A stretch of DNA of 42,746 bases, taken from contig JAFMKE010000003.1 in the NCBI GenBank assembly GCA_017853115.1, positions 1-42,746 on the forward strand, read 5' to 3'. This document shows positions 25,657 through 35,042 of the stretch, in pieces (position 1 is the first letter of the stretch; each line of letters begins with the position of its first letter). A program made the translations under genes and the position numbers. This DNA is from Verrucomicrobiota bacterium (GTDB taxonomy: Bacteria > Bacteroidota > Bacteroidia > Chitinophagales > UBA8649). The notes under the pieces were generated by a model. It was not told the DNA's origin. It saw only the letters and a program-made list of their open reading frames with translations, and searched no databases.

Positions 25657-27928
25657 ATTTACCCGGATCTATACCATTACTGGTAGTCTGCGTAAACTTA
25701 GAACAATCGAGTTCAACGGATAGTTCTTCGAGTGGTGCCTCAAAGGTAGAATCAAAATTATAGTTGAGGCTTGTATCCTTGTATACCTTGTCGATAAACT
25801 TTGCCCAAATGGGAAGGGCCGTACTTGCACCTTGTCCTAAAGATGTGCTTCTGAATCGAATGAACTTGTCATCACAACCAACCCAAACTCCTGCTAGTAA
25901 GTCCGGAGTAAATCCCATAAACCATCCATCTGAGTTATTTTGCGTCGTTCCTGTTTTACCAGCAATCTCCAAAGATTTTGGAATATTGTATTTAAATCGA
26001 ACTCTTGCTCCAGTAACTTCGCCGGGAGGACCATCAACTACATTGCGCATCATTTGCGTAATCACATAAGCGGTTTCTTCATCCAAGGCTGCAGTACTTT
26101 CTGCGAAAAATTCTTCAATTACATTGCCGTGGCTGTCTTCGATTCTAGAAACGAAAATAGGTTCATTGCTAGTGCCTTTGTTCGCAAATGTGGTATAGGC
26201 GCGAATCATTTCATAAACAGAAATATCGGCAACACCTAAACAAATTGAAGGGTAGGGTGGTATCTCACTCTCTATACCCATCTTCTTGGCAAATTCAACA
26301 ACAGCCTGAGCGCTCAACTCATGCATTAAGTAGGCGGTAACCTGATTTTTTGAAGCGGCTAATCCATCTTTTATTGCCATCATGCCATCCGATTCTCCAT
26401 CGGAATTTTTTGGGCAATACTGTTTTAAGATCGGCCATCTCGCGTCATTCGCTTCGAAACAAATCGGTAAATCTGGCACTTTAAAACAAGGGGAATATCC
26501 CTTTTCCTTAATGGCTAAGGTGTAAATAAGTGGTTTAAAGGTCGATCCTACTTGACGCTTTGTATTTTTGTTTACGTGATCGTATTGGTTATATTCAAAA
26601 TTTGCCCCACCAACCCAGGCTTTTACATAGCCAGTTTGCGGGTCAACGGCCATTAATCCAGTTTGCAAAATCATCTTATAGTACTTAACGGAATCCAGAG
26701 GGCTAAGCACTGTATCAATCATGCCATTATGACTCCATATTGACATTTCTCTTGGTGTTGTTATTAAAGCATGTGCAGCTGAATCTGATAATGAAGAATC
26801 ATTACTTTTAAAAATCTTCATTACCTTGTTTACAAGAACTTCACTTTGCTTAGCATACGATGCTTCTCTGTCATATTTATCGTAATATTCCCATGGATCT
26901 CGATTTTTCCAATGCTTGAAAAATTCATTTTGCCACTCACTTAAATGCTCATGAACTGCATCCTCTGCGTGTTGCTGCATACGACTATCGATTGTGGTAT
27001 AAACTTTCAAGCCGTCCTTATAAATATTATAGGGTTCTCCCGTGCTTGGATTAATATGTGAAGTTGCCCATTCTTTTAGCCATAATCTTAACTGTTCCCT
27101 AAAATGTGGGGCTAGTCCATTGATGTGATTAGTTGCTTTATAGTCGGTTACAATAGGCAGCGCTTGTAATGAGTCTTTAAGCTCTTTGGAAATATAGTCG
27201 TAGTTGTGAAGTTGATAGAGTACAACATTCCTTCGTTGCATACTGTTTTCCATATTGGATATGGGGTTATATTTTGACGGAGCTTTGAGCATTCCCACGA
27301 GGACCGCACTTTCTTCAATGCTAAGATTTTCGACCTCTTTGTTGAAGTAGGTTTTCGCGGCTGATTTTATTCCATAGGAGTTGTGCACAAAGTCTACCGT
27401 GTTAAGATACATGGTCAAAATTTCTTCTTTGGTATATGTTCTTTCCAACATTACGGACATAACCAATTCCTTAATCTTTTGACCAATACGTCCAAGTTTG
27501 GATTGCGGAATATCATGAAAGAGATTCTTTGCTAATTGCTGCGTTATTGTACTTCCGCCACCTCGCTTTCCCAAAAATACTATAGCTGAAATGGAACGCT
27601 TTAAATCGATGCCTGAGTGTTGATAGAAACGAACATCTTCGGTTGCCACCAATGCATCAATCAAATTTTGAGGTAACTCATGTGTTTGTGCATTGGAACG
27701 GTTTTTACTAAAAAATTTTCCAATAGGAATGTCTGAGTCGGCAGAAAAAATTTCTGTTGCTAACTCACTGTTAGGGTTTTCGATTTCAGCAAAGCTTGGC
27801 ATTTTCCCTAGTAGACCTTTTGAAACGCCGTAAAAGAATAACATCAGACTAAAAATCCCAATGAAAAACACAGCCCATAAGACTATGATGGGCTTCTTAA
27901 AATTTATTTTTTTCTGTGTTTTAGCCAT
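25649..27928 (-). CDS. Class A penicillin-binding protein (PBP1A family)
   Basis: A bifunctional peptidoglycan synthase. An N-terminal membrane anchor (PIIVLWAVFFIGIFSLMLFF, ~13-33) precedes the GT51 glycosyltransferase domain with catalytic Glu97 in ATEDVRFYQHSGID and GGGSTITQQLAKNLF. The transpeptidase domain has the SxxK serine at 462 (GSTFKP), the SxN motif as SKN, and KTGTT followed by GWFMGFTPDL. The 759-residue length is normal for the class. It lies 26 bases after sprE/porW and overlaps uvrC by 8 bases, so wall synthesis here shares a transcript with a T9SS component. Confidence 0.94.
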   Translation of the reverse strand: MAKTQKKINFKKPIIVLWAVFFIGIFSLMLFFYGVSKGLLGKMPSFAEIENPNSELATEIFSADSDIPIGKFFSKNRSNAQTHELPQNLIDALVATEDVRFYQHSGIDLKRSISAIVFLGKRGGGSTITQQLAKNLFHDIPQSKLGRIGQKIKELVMSVMLERTYTKEEILTMYLNTVDFVHNSYGIKSAAKTYFNKEVENLSIEESAVLVGMLKAPSKYNPISNMENSMQRRNVVLYQLHNYDYISKELKDSLQALPIVTDYKATNHINGLAPHFREQLRLWLKEWATSHINPSTGEPYNIYKDGLKVYTTIDSRMQQHAEDAVHEHLSEWQNEFFKHWKNRDPWEYYDKYDREASYAKQSEVLVNKVMKIFKSNDSSLSDSAAHALITTPREMSIWSHNGMIDTVLSPLDSVKYYKMILQTGLMAVDPQTGYVKAWVGGANFEYNQYDHVNKNTKRQVGSTFKPLIYTLAIKEKGYSPCFKVPDLPICFEANDARWPILKQYCPKNSDGESDGMMAIKDGLAASKNQVTAYLMHELSAQAVVEFAKKMGIESEIPPYPSICLGVADISVYEMIRAYTTFANKGTSNEPIFVSRIEDSHGNVIEEFFAESTAALDEETAYVITQMMRNVVDGPPGEVTGARVRFKYNIPKSLEIAGKTGTTQNNSDGWFMGFTPDLLAGVWVGCDDKFIRFRSTSLGQGASTALPIWAKFIDKVYKDTSLNYNFDSTFEAPLEELSVELDCSKFTQTTSNGIDPGKYE

Positions 27929-27954
27929 GATAAGACTCCTTCTGTGAGTTAAAC

Positions 27955-30483
27955 CTACTCGTCTTTGGTTGATTTTACTTCTTCTTGCTTGTTGCCACCA
28001 AGCTGAACTTCCTTGCTGCCCAATTTAAATTTTACTCCACCATCACTGGAAGAGTTGGTCTGTTCTTTAACATCAAGTGATTGCTTGTTTACCGGGATTT
28101 GTTTGTCAATTTTTAGTTTATCTATTGTTCCTTGGTCAACATCTCTTTGTACAGGTTGATCTGTTCCATTGAGATAAGATAAGATTTCTTCCGCCTTTTC
28201 TTGTTCCGCGGTATTAGCGTGATTATTCACCACGTATTCTAGTGAAGAAATATATGATTCACGAAGTTGTTTGCTACCCATGCACATTGCTTTGAGTAAA
28301 TCGAATTTAGCCATCATCATAGTTTGACTATATTTCTCCTTGGCTATTTCACATTGAATGATGACCTGGTCGAAATCTTTTATCTGATACAAAGCGTATG
28401 CTTCTTCATAAAAATCTGTTGCTTGATCTTCCAAATTTTTGGTTTCTACGCTACTTGGGTTAGTGAAGAACTGGCTAAATTTATTGTCGGGGTATTTTTC
28501 AAGTAAAGTTTGCTTTGCCTTCATTGCCTGAGCGCTTTGATTCATATCGGTGTAAAGAACATATAACTGGTAGAGCGCTTCTGGTTCATATCGGTTATCT
28601 GGGTGTAGCATATTGAGCATTACGAACATTTCTGCACTTTTCGGCAAGTTTTCTAAGCCGACTTTGTAAATAACCGCACCGTTGTAATACGCTTCAATAA
28701 TTTCTTTCCGGAGTTCCTTCTTTTCTTTTTCTGATGAAGGAATTGCATTGATCATTTCTTGATATTTAGCATCAATTCGCGCAAAATACTCGTCACTTTC
28801 TGTTTCGAATGAATCACCGCCGTCTGCTGTCATATTGCTTCCCTTCTCACTTCTCCTCCAGTCATCTTCCAGCAAGATATCACCCCAAGTTTGCTTGAAT
28901 TTTTTATATCCACTATTTCTACTTGCTTCGCTGTAGAAATACCAGGCATTCTTACCACTTGTTTTAGACGTTTGGGTACTGCTTGATGCGATTAACTGAG
29001 CCTGCTTATTTTTTTCTTCTTCCTTGATTTCGGCATCTATAATATCAACGGCTTGTTTGTAGAGAATACTCTCTAATTCTTTGGCAGGAATTTCACCCAA
29101 TACAAGCAGACTATCATTGATGGTGATAATCTTGAGGTAGTCTATCAACTCAGTTAATACTGTACTTCTATTTAGAATAACATCATAGGCTATGTAGCTG
29201 TTGTCAAGTAGACTAACTGCACTATCATAATAAGCCTGAGCCATGGGATAGTCTTCTTCCTCGTAGTAGATGTCAGCTAGTTTTCCGTATGAAATACCCT
29301 TTTGCTTTTGATTAGATTGCGAGACTTTCGCTGATTTTAACAAGAATTTTTTGGCATCTTCGATTACATCATTATTTAATGCAATCATAGCTTTTTCATA
29401 GTACAATTGATCGTAATAAGCACGATTCTTATTGTCTTTGGACATTTTAGCAATAAGCTTTAATGCCTCATTTTCTCCTCCTGGTGATTGTCGATTCATC
29501 TGGATGAGCTTCAATTTAGCGTAGAATATCATTTCGAAGTCAGCATTGCCTTTCATCGATTGCTTGTAATAATCTGCGGCAATTGTTTTTTGACCTAAAG
29601 ATTCATATACCTGCCCTGCTATAAATTGTAAACGGGCTTTATTTTTTTGTTTTTTTGTGTTTACTATCGCACTATCCAAATAGTTTATTCCGGTATTGAA
29701 ACTGCCCTGTGCGAAATACAAATAGGTATTGACCATGTCAACTTCTCTATCATAATCTTTAAGAAAATTTTGACTTCCTCGAATAAAGGTCAAAATATTT
29801 TCCGCTTCGATGTATTGTTCATTGCTTATGTATGCCTTTGCCAACCAAACCAAAGCGTCGCTGTATGCACTTTCGTGCGCAATAAGTTTCTTCGATGGAC
29901 GGATGTCTTTGCCTGCAAGTTCTTTTTCAATCAGCTTATCTTCTAGCTTTTTAGCTTTAGCCTTCTTCTTTTTGCTGTTTTTCTGCTTCTTGATTTTGTC
30001 TTTGCTACGGGCATCTACGCCTTCCTCAAAATTCGCAGTCACATACCGAAAGCAATTGATGGCTGAATCTAATTCACCTTGAAAATAGTATGCTTTTCCG
30101 ATGAGGACAAAAGCATCGTCACTCCAATTACTTATGCTATTGTCTACTCCCGTAATGTAGTTTTTCCCTTCTTCTTTCTCCTGATGTGTTTGGATGCTGA
30201 GGCGAGCCTTGGCAATCGTTGTATTCAAGCTTTCATTCTGGCTGTTAATATCTTCATAATGACCATAGCTTTCAAGTGGCAATATTTGTTCATAATCATC
30301 TTTATTGCCGTCACGTAAAGTTTTTAATTGATTATTGAATTGCTCATTCGCATTGAAATAACCATTATAATGACTTGTAAGGTCATGATAGGTTTGCTTT
30401 ACTATTCCCGCATTCTGTTTGGCGCAAGAATTCAGGAAAATCAGAACCAGAAAAAGGGGGAAGTGCTTTGCTATAGAATTCAA
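27955..30483 (-). CDS. SprE/PorW-family TPR lipoprotein of the type IX secretion system
   Basis: An 842-residue lipoprotein (lipobox FLNSC, Cys20) beginning with the family-like KQTYHDLTSHYNGYFNANEQF. Tetratricopeptide-like helices follow, including DAFVLIGKAYYFQGELDSAINCFRYV, ALVWLAKAYISNEQYIEAENIL and LADIYYEEEDYPMAQAYYDSAV. Flavobacterium SprE and Porphyromonas PorW are needed for T9SS secretion, and PorW is reported to link the inner motor-ring assembly to the outer translocon. A Lys-rich stretch (about 165-190) and a charged, low-complexity C-terminus are also visible. The start is TTG; no in-frame ATG lies just upstream. It heads a leftward operon with PBP1A and uvrC. Confidence 0.87.
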   Translation of the reverse strand: MNSIAKHFPLFLVLIFLNSCAKQNAGIVKQTYHDLTSHYNGYFNANEQFNNQLKTLRDGNKDDYEQILPLESYGHYEDINSQNESLNTTIAKARLSIQTHQEKEEGKNYITGVDNSISNWSDDAFVLIGKAYYFQGELDSAINCFRYVTANFEEGVDARSKDKIKKQKNSKKKKAKAKKLEDKLIEKELAGKDIRPSKKLIAHESAYSDALVWLAKAYISNEQYIEAENILTFIRGSQNFLKDYDREVDMVNTYLYFAQGSFNTGINYLDSAIVNTKKQKNKARLQFIAGQVYESLGQKTIAADYYKQSMKGNADFEMIFYAKLKLIQMNRQSPGGENEALKLIAKMSKDNKNRAYYDQLYYEKAMIALNNDVIEDAKKFLLKSAKVSQSNQKQKGISYGKLADIYYEEEDYPMAQAYYDSAVSLLDNSYIAYDVILNRSTVLTELIDYLKIITINDSLLVLGEIPAKELESILYKQAVDIIDAEIKEEEKNKQAQLIASSSTQTSKTSGKNAWYFYSEASRNSGYKKFKQTWGDILLEDDWRRSEKGSNMTADGGDSFETESDEYFARIDAKYQEMINAIPSSEKEKKELRKEIIEAYYNGAVIYKVGLENLPKSAEMFVMLNMLHPDNRYEPEALYQLYVLYTDMNQSAQAMKAKQTLLEKYPDNKFSQFFTNPSSVETKNLEDQATDFYEEAYALYQIKDFDQVIIQCEIAKEKYSQTMMMAKFDLLKAMCMGSKQLRESYISSLEYVVNNHANTAEQEKAEEILSYLNGTDQPVQRDVDQGTIDKLKIDKQIPVNKQSLDVKEQTNSSSDGGVKFKLGSKEVQLGGNKQEEVKSTKDE

Positions 30484-30494
30484 GGTAATTCTTT

Positions 30495-30511
30495 TAACTT
30501 TAGTAACTTTG
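30495..30511 (+). promoter_or_regulatory. Tandem -7 boxes for the M23-bactofilin operon
   Basis: TAACTTTA (30495-30502) and TAACTTTG (30504-30511) lie in tandem in the divergent gap, about 70 bases before ATG 30582. The second is an exact consensus. The nearest upstream TTTG (30467-30470) is 24 bases from the first box, longer than usual. Confidence 0.4.
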
Positions 30512-30581
30512 TTTTAACTGAATTTAAACTAATTTATTATTCCGGAGAGCATAATAATGCTATAATTGCAGCTAATAATTT

Positions 30582-31484
30582 ATGGCTAAAGATAAGAATA
30601 TTAAGAATAAAAAGTCGCTTTTCGTTAAATTAAGGTACAAGTATAGGCTTGTCATTTTGAATGAAGATACCTTTGAACAAAAAGCCTCTTTGCGCCTATC
30701 ACGTATGAATTTATACGTGCTTAGTAGTGTTTTATTTTTTGTTGTGGTTAGTGCTGTAACAGCGGTTATTGCCTTCACCCCGCTTAAGTATTATATGCCG
30801 GGAGTTGGATCTGTTGATGTAAGAACGCAACTGATAGAAATGGAAATGATTACAGATTCTATGCAGCGGCAATTAGATAAACGAGATATTTGGTTAATGG
30901 CTTTTCAGAAAGCTTTGAGTGGTGAGCTGGATAGTACTTTTTTTCTTGGAGACTCTTTAATCAATGAGGAATATGGTGCGGTAGATATTGACGAAGTATC
31001 ACCTGTTGAACAAGGATTTAGGGAGGAAATGGCGAGTGAAGTTGCTGTTAAAAATACTGGAGATAATACCGCAATGGCTGGCTATGGCATAGCTAAGTCT
31101 TATCCTTTGCGATTTATAACACCCGCCTTGGGTACGGTAATCAGTGAATATGATGAGCTTAGCGGTCATAGGGGGATAGATATTGCAGGTGAGGAGAATG
31201 AGTTTGTCCGGGCAACAGAATCAGGGGTAGTATTTTTGGCGGATTGGAATCCTGAAACCGGCTATGTGATTGGCATTCAGCATCAGGGCAACACCTTGTC
31301 TTTTTACAAGCACAATGCGGCATTGTTGAAAAAAGTTGGTAACTTCGTCGAACGTGGGGAAGCAGTAGCTCTCATGGGAAATACGGGCCATTTAAGTAAC
31401 GGTCCTCATTTACATTTTGAGCTATGGCAAAATGGGAAGACAATAGATCCCATGGACTTCATGGTTATTAATACCATAAATTAA
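30582..31484 (+). CDS. M23-family peptidoglycan endopeptidase, membrane-anchored
   Basis: A LytM/M23 metallopeptidase, expected to cut peptide cross-links in peptidoglycan. A basic cytoplasmic start is followed by one membrane helix (about 45-66), a short helical linker and the peptidase domain from about residue 175. The zinc ligands are His196 and Asp200 (HRGID) and His278, with catalytic His276, in GPHLHFE. All the usual residues are present, so it is probably active. It sits 6 bases before a bactofilin gene; M23-bactofilin pairs recur in many bacteria and act on cell shape. It is divergent from sprE/porW. Confidence 0.92.
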   Translation: MAKDKNIKNKKSLFVKLRYKYRLVILNEDTFEQKASLRLSRMNLYVLSSVLFFVVVSAVTAVIAFTPLKYYMPGVGSVDVRTQLIEMEMITDSMQRQLDKRDIWLMAFQKALSGELDSTFFLGDSLINEEYGAVDIDEVSPVEQGFREEMASEVAVKNTGDNTAMAGYGIAKSYPLRFITPALGTVISEYDELSGHRGIDIAGEENEFVRATESGVVFLADWNPETGYVIGIQHQGNTLSFYKHNAALLKKVGNFVERGEAVALMGNTGHLSNGPHLHFELWQNGKTIDPMDFMVINTIN

Positions 31485-31490
31485 TCGATT

Positions 31491-31913
31491 ATGTTTGGAG
31501 ATAACAAGGACAAAAAAAGTGTGGCCAGCCAGGATAATTTTTCGGCCAACACCATTCAGTCTGGAACTATAATTAAAGGTGAAGTAAATTCTGAGGGTAA
31601 TATTCGTATTGACGGAAAATTAGAAGGGTCATTGGATACACAAGGTAAACTTGTCGTTGGGAATAGTGGCGTAATTACTGGTGATGTAATTTGTCAGCAT
31701 GCGAATATAGAAGGTCGTATAGAGGGTAAGTTGGAAGTCAATGAAATGCTCATTCTCAAAAGAACTGCGGTAATTAAAGGAGATATTACTACGCGTAGAT
31801 TGGTGGTTGAGGAAGGTGCAGTTTTCAATGGAAATATTGCTATGGGTGTCATTATGAAAAAATCTGTGGGTAATAATCACGATGAAACAGCCGTCCGAAA
31901 AGAAGCGGTTTAA
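31491..31913 (+). CDS. Bactofilin (polymer-forming cytoskeletal protein)
   Basis: A 140-residue bactofilin that self-assembles into filaments without nucleotide. The core is a right-handed beta-helix of short repeats: GTIIKGEVNSEGNIRIDGKLEGSL, then GVITGDVICQHANIEGRIEGKL and AVIKGDITTRRLVVEEGAVF, flanked by short unstructured ends. The gene follows the M23 peptidase by 6 bases and ends 32 bases inside the next gene. The arrangement suggests that the filament positions the membrane-anchored peptidase. The exact morphological role in this organism cannot be read from the sequence. Confidence 0.93.
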   Translation: MFGDNKDKKSVASQDNFSANTIQSGTIIKGEVNSEGNIRIDGKLEGSLDTQGKLVVGNSGVITGDVICQHANIEGRIEGKLEVNEMLILKRTAVIKGDITTRRLVVEEGAVFNGNIAMGVIMKKSVGNNHDETAVRKEAV

Positions 31914-32100
31914 GCCGGGAAAATTCATTCAATATTCGGGAATGGCTTTTCAAATGATAGCCACAATTCTCCTTGGTTTGGGTATCGGATTTCTCTTGGA
32001 TTCCTATTTAGGTACAGAAAAAATGTTTACGGCAATTTTTACTTTATTATTTGTGATTGCCAGTATGTACCTTACGCTCAAAGATTTCATTAAGCCATGA
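31882..32100 (+). CDS. AtpZ/AtpI-family small membrane protein
   Basis: A 72-residue protein with a basic N-terminus and two hydrophobic helices (SGMAFQMIATILLGLGIGFLLD and FTAIFTLLFVIASMYLTL), matching AtpZ/AtpI proteins associated with F1Fo ATP synthase assembly or ion supply. It overlaps bactofilin by 32 bases in another frame, and its stop overlaps the next start (ATGA). In many Bacteroidota this gene leads into atpB; here no ATP synthase subunit gene follows in the window. Confidence 0.82.
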   Translation: MKQPSEKKRFKPGKFIQYSGMAFQMIATILLGLGIGFLLDSYLGTEKMFTAIFTLLFVIASMYLTLKDFIKP

Positions 32101-32489
32101 ATTCACCCAATCGATTGCTGTACATCCTCTCGTTGATTCTTCTTTGTTTTGCTGCTCTTCCGCTGTATTTTCTCGGTATAAATAATGAAGCGATAATTAT
32201 AGCAACGATGGTTGTGCTGTATGTATTTATTAGCCTTCAACTGGACTTATTCATTCGTATCGCTAAGGCTTTGAAATGGTCAAAAACAGCGGTGATTCTC
32301 GTTGGCTTTTTTGGAATCAAGAATATATTTTTCGGTTTTTATTTCATTCTAGCTTATAAAGCTGGATGGATAGGGCAGTCATGGACAAGCTTTCTTGTAC
32401 CTACACTCTATCTGATCTACAGTGTGGTTATAGCCAATAAATTACTAAGTTTGGATGCTAGAGATTTTGAATCTTCGCCTATTTCTTGA
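32097..32489 (+). CDS. Small membrane protein, possibly ATP synthase subunit I-like
   Basis: A 130-residue protein with four predicted helices in two pairs ([81 protein letters not shown]). I recognise no catalytic motif. Small four-helix proteins of this kind often lie between atpZ and atpB in Bacteroidota, and the 4-base ATGA overlap with the AtpZ-like gene supports joint translation. The ATP synthase link is inference from layout and position only. Its end overlaps the convergent accC gene by 11 bases. Confidence 0.65.
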   Translation: MNSPNRLLYILSLILLCFAALPLYFLGINNEAIIIATMVVLYVFISLQLDLFIRIAKALKWSKTAVILVGFFGIKNIFFGFYFILAYKAGWIGQSWTSFLVPTLYLIYSVVIANKLLSLDARDFESSPIS

Positions 32490-33831
32490 TGGTGTCGTAA
32501 TCAAAACGATCCATTAAGCCGGTATCGTAACTACCTGTTCGGAATTCATCATTTTTTAATAAAGCTAAGTGAAGGGGAATAGTGGTTTCTATCCCTTCCA
32601 CTATGAATTCTTCTAATGCGCGTTCCATTCTTGCAATAACCTCTTCTCTGTTCTTGCCTTTGCAAATCACCTTGGCAATCATCGAGTCGTAGTATGGTGG
32701 TACCGTATATCCTGCAAATGCATGCGTGTCTACACGCACACCAAATCCTTTGGGTGTATGAAACGCAGTAATTTTACCAGGGTTAGGAGCGAAGTTTTTA
32801 AGTACATTTTCTGCATTGATTCGACATTCCATTGCGAAGGTGCCGTCGGGTAGGTAGCTGTTTCCAACAATTTTTTCCCCAGCAGCAATTTTAATTTGTT
32901 CTGCAATTAGATCATACTGCATCACTTCTTCGGTAACTGGGTGTTCTACTTGGATTCGTGTATTCATTTCCATGAAGTAGAAGTTCCGATGTTTATCCAC
33001 TAGGAACTCGATGGTCCCCATACCCTCATATTTAATGGCTTTTGCGGCTTTAATAGCGGCATCTCCCATTTTCTTTCTAAGCTTTTCGTCTACGAACGGT
33101 GATGGACATTCTTCGATGAGTTTTTGATGGCGGCGTTGGACAGAACAATCCCGTTCGGATAAATGACAGGCATTTCCTCTGCGGTCACCGGCAACTTGTA
33201 TTTCAATATGTCTTGGCTCTTCAAGGAATTTTTCCATATACATCCCGTCATTACCAAAAGCCGCAGCCGATTCTTGACGAGCGGAATCCCATGCGGCTTC
33301 GAGGTTTTCTTCTTTATGCACAATGCGCATCCCTTTACCTCCACCACCAGCAGTGGCTTTAAGAATAACTGGGTAACCTATTTTTTCAGCAACTTTTTTG
33401 GCATTAGCTACACTTGATAAAAGACCATCTGAACCTGGAATGCAAGGCACACCAGCGGCGATCATTGTTTCTTTCGCCGTAACCTTGTCGCCCATTTTAT
33501 TAATCATTTCAGATGTCGGACCAATAAACTTTATACCGGTATCCTCACAGATTTTCGCGAATGTGGCATTTTCTGCCAAAAATCCATATCCCGGGTGAAT
33601 GGCATCTGCATTAGTAATTTCAGCGGCAGCCATAATATTGGCAATCTTTAGGTAAGAATCTGTACCTTTTGGTCCACCTATGCACACGGCTTCATCTGCA
33701 AATTTTACGTGTAGGCTATCTTTATCTGCGTTGGAATACACTGCAACAGATTTGATTCCCATTTCGCGACAAGTACGGATAACACGAAGGGCAATTTCTC
33801 CTCGATTAGCGATTAAAATTTTCTTAAACAT
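32479..33831 (-). CDS. accC: Acetyl-CoA carboxylase biotin carboxylase subunit
   Basis: Carboxylates biotin on AccB using ATP and bicarbonate, the first half-reaction of acetyl-CoA carboxylase. The N-terminal biotin-carboxylase domain starts [20 protein letters not shown]. The ATP-grasp region has [13 protein letters not shown] and [17 protein letters not shown], and the C-terminal domain follows with [11 protein letters not shown]. It is about 450 residues, as expected. The canonical family start [14 protein letters not shown] favours ATG 33831 over the track's ATG 33837, two codons earlier. It lies 75 bases downstream of accB in the fatty-acid operon. Confidence 0.96.
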   Translation of the reverse strand: MFKKILIANRGEIALRVIRTCREMGIKSVAVYSNADKDSLHVKFADEAVCIGGPKGTDSYLKIANIMAAAEITNADAIHPGYGFLAENATFAKICEDTGIKFIGPTSEMINKMGDKVTAKETMIAAGVPCIPGSDGLLSSVANAKKVAEKIGYPVILKATAGGGGKGMRIVHKEENLEAAWDSARQESAAAFGNDGMYMEKFLEEPRHIEIQVAGDRRGNACHLSERDCSVQRRHQKLIEECPSPFVDEKLRKKMGDAAIKAAKAIKYEGMGTIEFLVDKHRNFYFMEMNTRIQVEHPVTEEVMQYDLIAEQIKIAAGEKIVGNSYLPDGTFAMECRINAENVLKNFAPNPGKITAFHTPKGFGVRVDTHAFAGYTVPPYYDSMIAKVICKGKNREEVIARMERALEEFIVEGIETTIPLHLALLKNDEFRTGSYDTGLMDRFDYDTIKK

Positions 33832-33906
33832 TTCCATAGCTTGGTTATTTAATGCATCTATGATTTCAGCGGTTGGCTGAAAACGATAAAGGCGTACTAA
33901 TTCGGT

Positions 33907-34404
33907 TTAAGCGGGATCAATAAGGAATAAAGGTTGATCATATTCAACTGGCGTTTGATCATCAACCAGAATTTTAACAATCGTACCTGAAACTTCAGAT
34001 TCAATTTCGTTAAACAGTTTCATAGCTTCTATGATAGCAAGAACATCACCTTTACTCACCGTATCACCGACTTTTACAAATACATCCTTGTCTGGAGATG
34101 GTTTTCTGTAGAAGGTTCCAACCATAGGCGATTTAAAGACAACATGATTAGCATTTTCAGTGTCCGAACTTACTTCCTCTGAAACTACTGCAGCAGGCGT
34201 TTCTTGCACGGGAGTATTGGCTTGTGGTGCAGCTGGAGCTGGTGCAGAAGCAACGGGCATAATAGGAGCCATTGGCTGCGCCTTACCATTGAAATAATCT
34301 TTCGATCGAATGGTAACAGAGAAATCCCCCTTACTCATTTTGAATTCTGCTAAATCAGTTTCGTTAATTAGTTTGACTAATTCATGTATTTCTTTATTAT
34401 TCAT
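33907..34404 (-). CDS. accB: Biotin carboxyl carrier protein of acetyl-CoA carboxylase
   Basis: Carries the biotin used by AccC and the carboxyltransferase. The biotinyl domain is intact, with Lys129 in the EAMK motif ([12 protein letters not shown]). It is preceded by an Ala/Pro-rich hinge (about 43-75, [20 protein letters not shown]), which gives the arm its mobility. The N-terminal ~35 residues ([21 protein letters not shown]) are the usual interaction helix and strand. The length of 165 residues is normal. It follows efp by 19 bases and precedes accC. Confidence 0.96.
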   Translation of the reverse strand: MNNKEIHELVKLINETDLAEFKMSKGDFSVTIRSKDYFNGKAQPMAPIMPVASAPAPAAPQANTPVQETPAAVVSEEVSSDTENANHVVFKSPMVGTFYRKPSPDKDVFVKVGDTVSKGDVLAIIEAMKLFNEIESEVSGTIVKILVDDQTPVEYDQPLFLIDPA

Positions 34405-34423
34405 GATAGTGTATTTGGCTTAA

Positions 34424-34987
34424 TTATTTTGCTCTCTCCATGTAGGCTCGAGTAGAGGTGTCCACTTTTATTTTATCTCCTTCATTAATGAATAAAGGTA
34501 CATTTACTTCTGCCCCAGTTTCAAGTTTTGCTGGTTTTGTGGCGTTAGTAGCCGTATCTCCTTTAACACCCGGCTCACTGTATGTTACCTCTAAAATTAC
34601 ATAGGAGGGTAGTTCACAAGTTAAGATTTCATCTGTATTTGCGTTATACAGTGCTTCAACGTTCATGCCATCCAGCAATAAATCGTTGTTTTCGATTAGG
34701 TTTTCAGGAATGCTTACTTGCTCAAAGGACTCACTATTCATAAAATGAAAACCCATGTCATCTTTGTAGAGGTATTGAAATTTTCTTCTCTCAATTCGTA
34801 CTTCATCAATTTTATGTCCTGACGGCCAGGTGTTATCGACTACTTTCCCAGAGGTCAGACTTTTTAACTTGGTACGCACGAAAGCTGGTCCTTTTCCTGG
34901 TTTTACATGTTGAAATTCCACGACAGTATATATGTCATGGTTGAAATTGATGCATAATCCATTCCGGATGTCAGATGTTGATGCCAT
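34424..34987 (-). CDS. efp: Translation elongation factor P
   Basis: Relieves ribosome stalling at proline runs. The N-terminal KOW-like domain carries the tip loop HVKPGKGPAFVR, where Lys32 corresponds to the position modified in several other bacteria. Two OB domains follow, with the family signature near the C-terminus (KLETGAEVNVPLFINEGDKIKVDTSTRAYMERAK). The length of 187 residues is standard. A -7-like box and an inverted repeat lie just upstream, so efp may have its own promoter in addition to transcription from yceD-rpmF-fabH. Confidence 0.96.
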   Translation of the reverse strand: MASTSDIRNGLCINFNHDIYTVVEFQHVKPGKGPAFVRTKLKSLTSGKVVDNTWPSGHKIDEVRIERRKFQYLYKDDMGFHFMNSESFEQVSIPENLIENNDLLLDGMNVEALYNANTDEILTCELPSYVILEVTYSEPGVKGDTATNATKPAKLETGAEVNVPLFINEGDKIKVDTSTRAYMERAK

Positions 34988-35012
34988 AAAAATTTATAAA
35001 AGTTTAAGGGAG

Positions 35013-35020
35013 TAAATGTA
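35013..35020 (-). promoter_or_regulatory. Possible -7 promoter box for efp
   Basis: On the minus strand, TACATTTA differs from TAnnTTTG only in the last base. It ends about 25 bases before the efp ATG in the 107-base gap after fabH. No -33 TTTG is at the right distance. Confidence 0.35.
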
Positions 35021-35042
35021 ATAGTTTTTTTGGAAACGGGGC

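Noticed and set aside
29647-30318. Plus-strand ORFs (29647, 29810, 30079) opposite sprE/porW
   Set aside because: They are shadows of the large TPR lipoprotein gene and show no family pattern or plausible start.
30548-30561. Inverted repeat AGCAT-AATA-ATGCT before the M23 peptidase gene
   Set aside because: Short arms that cannot be extended, in a low-complexity AT-rich leader; chance is likely.
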